Shown here piece after piece: positions 62,623-64,000 of a DNA stretch of 64,000 nt. This DNA is from Pseudomonas putida (GTDB taxonomy: Bacteria > Pseudomonadota > Gammaproteobacteria > Pseudomonadales > Pseudomonadaceae), in NCBI RefSeq assembly GCF_001976065.1, contig NZ_MNAH01000012.1, forward strand, positions 148,698 to 212,697, in the 5' to 3' direction. The position numbers and the translations under genes were made by a program. The first letter of the stretch is position 1. Every line of letters begins with the position of its first letter. The notes below the pieces were generated by a model, which did not search any database, was not told the origin of the DNA, and saw only the letters and a list, made by a program, of their open reading frames with translations.

Positions 62623-63090
62623 ATGAACACAGTGCAACCCGATACCCTGATCAAGAACCCGCAAGGCTGCCACGTCGTGTCCTCGGTGGAAGTACCCACC
62701 GATGCCGCGCAAGTCTGGGCGGTGGTGGGCAATTTCTCCGGATTCGATCGGTTCATCCCGGCGTTGTCGCACATCGAGATGACCGGCGAAGGCGTGTCAT
62801 CCCTGCGCAAGAAGTTCTTCAAGGATGGCAACCTGGTGGTGGAGCAACTCAACTCCAGGGACGATGAAGCGCTGAGCATGACCTGGACCACGATCTACAA
62901 CACCTTGGGTGTGGGCAATCTGTGGGCAGCGATGCAGGTGGAAGCTGTGGGTGCGGGCAAGTCCGTGGCGACCTGGACCATCATCGCCGAACCGGCGCAG
63001 GGCGCTTCTGCCGCATTACCAGGGTTCAAGGACTTCGTGCAGGGCTTTGCCGATGATTCGATGAGAAACGTACTGCAGTTGTTTTCGTGA
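62623..63090 (+). CDS. pvfD: SRPBCC (polyketide-cyclase-like) protein (PvfD/MgoD type)
   Basis: The 155-residue protein has a START/Bet v 1-like fold pattern: VEVPTDAAQVWAVVGNFSGFDRFIPAL, RKKFFKDGNLVVEQL and WTIIAEPAQG. Such proteins bind small hydrophobic molecules and may assist a cyclisation or act as a carrier. It ends the four-gene operon, 27 bases after the NRPS gene, with an AGGGAG-poor but GGAGC-containing ribosome site. Confidence 0.85.
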   Translation: MNTVQPDTLIKNPQGCHVVSSVEVPTDAAQVWAVVGNFSGFDRFIPALSHIEMTGEGVSSLRKKFFKDGNLVVEQLNSRDDEALSMTWTTIYNTLGVGNLWAAMQVEAVGAGKSVATWTIIAEPAQGASAALPGFKDFVQGFADDSMRNVLQLFS

Positions 63091-63106
63091 TTTGGCTTTG
63101 GGCATT

Positions 63107-63127
63107 CGCGAGAAGGCTCACTCCTAC
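63107..63127. repeat. Degenerate single REP unit
   Basis: TCGCGAGAAGGCTCACTCCTA resembles the GTGGGAGC/TCGCGA REP type with several changes and no partner, between pvfD and the rRNA terminator. Confidence 0.5.
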
Positions 63128-63139
63128 GCCCAAAACGAC

Positions 63140-63172
63140 AAAACCCCTGTCTGCGCTAGCAGACAGGGGTTT
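63140..63172 (-). terminator. rRNA operon terminator after the distal 5S gene
   Basis: A long perfect hairpin, AAACCCCTGTCTGC / GCAGACAGGGGTTT, ends with TTTGTCGTTTT on the minus strand, so it is a strong rho-independent terminator for the rRNA operon. It may also stop pvfD read-through. Confidence 0.9.
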
Positions 63173-63183
63173 CGGAATTGAAT

Positions 63184-63299
63184 CTTGACGATGACCTACT
63201 CTCACATGGGGAAACCCCACACTACCATCGGCGATGCATCGTTTCACTTCTGAGTTCGGGATGGGATCAGGTGGTTCCAACGCTCTATGGTCGTCAAGA
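63184..63299 (-). rRNA. rrf: 5S rRNA, distal copy
   Basis: The minus-strand sequence begins CTTGACGACCATAGAGCG and ends GTAGGTCATCGTCAAG, with the conserved GATCCCATCCCGAACTCAG segment: a complete Pseudomonas 5S rRNA of about 116 bases. It is identical to the copy at 63408-63523. Confidence 0.96.
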
Positions 63300-63363
63300 A
63301 ATTCTGTGTGCCAGTACGTCGTAACGACGTGCCAGCGAATTCTTGATGTTTCTACTAAAAGAC

Positions 63364-63397
63364 AAAACCCCTACCTGCATACGCAGATAGGGGTTTT
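63364..63397 (-). terminator. Hairpin between the two 5S genes
   Basis: AAAACCCCTACCTGC / GCAGATAGGGGTTTT is a near-perfect terminator-like hairpin in the position matching the operon terminator after the distal 5S, so transcription may end after the first 5S and partly read through to the second. Confidence 0.85.
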
Positions 63398-63407
63398 GGA
63401 ATTTAAT

Positions 63408-63523
63408 CTTGACGATGACCTACTCTCACATGGGGAAACCCCACACTACCATCGGCGATGCATCGTTTCACTTCTGAGTTCGGGATGGGATCAGGTGGTT
63501 CCAACGCTCTATGGTCGTCAAGA
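63408..63523 (-). rRNA. rrf: 5S rRNA, proximal copy
   Basis: A complete 5S gene, the first after 23S on the minus strand, identical over about 116 bases to the distal copy. The repeat unit including 5S and hairpin is 224 bases. Confidence 0.96.
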
Positions 63524-63680
63524 AATTCGGGTACTGAGTCGTGACCGGTTGGCCTCGCTTCAGCAAATTGGGTATGTGACAGCTTGGTGTTTTGTGAGTA
63601 TCTCGAACTTTCGGTTCGTTTCGTCTTCACACACCGCAATCTGGTCTCTCTCGAGTTCGCAAATTGCTTGGGTGTTATAT

Positions 63681-64000
63681 GGTCAAGCCTCACGGGCAAT
63701 TAGTATTGGTTAGCTCAACGCCTCACAGCGCTTACACACCCAACCTATCAACGTCGTAGTCTTCGACGGCCCTTCAGGGGACTCAAGGTCCCAGTGAGAT
63801 CTCATCTTGAGGCTAGTTTCCCGCTTAGATGCTTTCAGCGGTTATCTATTCCGAACATAGCTACCCGGCAATGCCACTGGCGTGACAACCGGAACACCAG
63901 AGGTTCGTCCACTCCGGTCCTCTCGTACTAGGAGCAGCCCCTCTCAAATCTCAAACGTCCACGGCAGATAGGGACCGAACTGTCTCACGACGTTCTAAAC
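63681..64000 (-). rRNA. rrl: 23S rRNA, 3' end (partial)
   Basis: The last 320 bases read on the minus strand match the 3' end of bacterial 23S rRNA, including the sarcin-ricin loop AGTACGAGAGGACCGG and the region beginning TTTAGAACGTCGTGAGACAG, ending in GCTTGACC near 63681. The rest of the gene lies beyond the right edge. Confidence 0.97.

Noticed and set aside
63234..63713. Open frames of 98-159 codons over the rRNA region
   Set aside because: They run through the 5S genes and are by-products of rRNA sequence; repeated text between frames reflects the duplicated 5S.
1..64000. CRISPR array or integrated phage
   Set aside because: No regularly spaced direct repeats with unique spacers and no phage structural or integrase genes were seen; the repeats found are REP palindromes and the 5S duplication.

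Overview
The window looks like chromosomal DNA of a fluorescent Pseudomonas (P. fluorescens group). The reasons are high-GC genes with Pseudomonas-type codon use, the sbp-oscA, gabDT, lapDG and wss loci, a Pseudomonas-type 5S/23S rRNA end, and many short REP palindromes of the GTAGGAGC/GTGGGAGC type scattered between genes.

Layout. 0-3.5 kb: sulfate-binding protein, OscA and a membrane PAS-GGDEF-EAL protein (minus strand). 3.6-7.2 kb: an acyl desaturase, a PAS-GGDEF diguanylate cyclase and a REC-HDOD regulator. 7.4-10.3 kb: gabD-gabT for GABA catabolism. 10.6 kb: tRNA-Arg(CCG). 10.8-14.0 kb: a small acidic protein and a translationally coupled trio (von Willebrand lipoprotein, ECF sigma factor, single-span membrane protein). 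14-19 kb: a PEBP-like secreted protein, a Rieske/flavin reductase, a YdgA-like protein and a two-span membrane protein. 18.9-24 kb: a MarR-controlled FUSC/HlyD/OprM efflux operon. 24-27 kb: DUF2789, YbaK, NfeD-stomatin and a membrane protein. 27-32.3 kb: a LysR regulator and a DHA2/HlyD/OprM tripartite efflux operon. 32.5-33.4 kb: an orphan mini-Rhs gene. 33.5-37.2 kb: an organosulfur-type ABC importer with a TauD-family dioxygenase.

37.4-52.2 kb is a complete wssA-I operon for acetylated cellulose: synthase WssA-E plus acetylation module WssF-I, with no wssJ after wssI. It is divergent from a small unknown gene and lies about 1 kb from lapD-lapG, which control retention of the large surface adhesin through c-di-GMP. 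With three further GGDEF/EAL proteins, a PilZ domain in WssB and a degenerate receptor in LapD, this is a segment rich in c-di-GMP signalling and biofilm output.

56.0-63.1 kb holds a GntR regulator and then a four-gene operon encoding a DUF3050 protein, an AurF-type diiron N-oxygenase, an A-PCP-reductase NRPS and an SRPBCC protein. Gene order and domain content match the pvfABCD/mgoBCAD family, whose members make small N-oxygenated, diazeniumdiolate-type signals. This is the most interesting system in the window. The right end is the 3' part of an rRNA operon on the minus strand: 23S (partial) followed by two identical 5S genes.

All functional assignments come from reading the sequence and from family knowledge; no database search was run.
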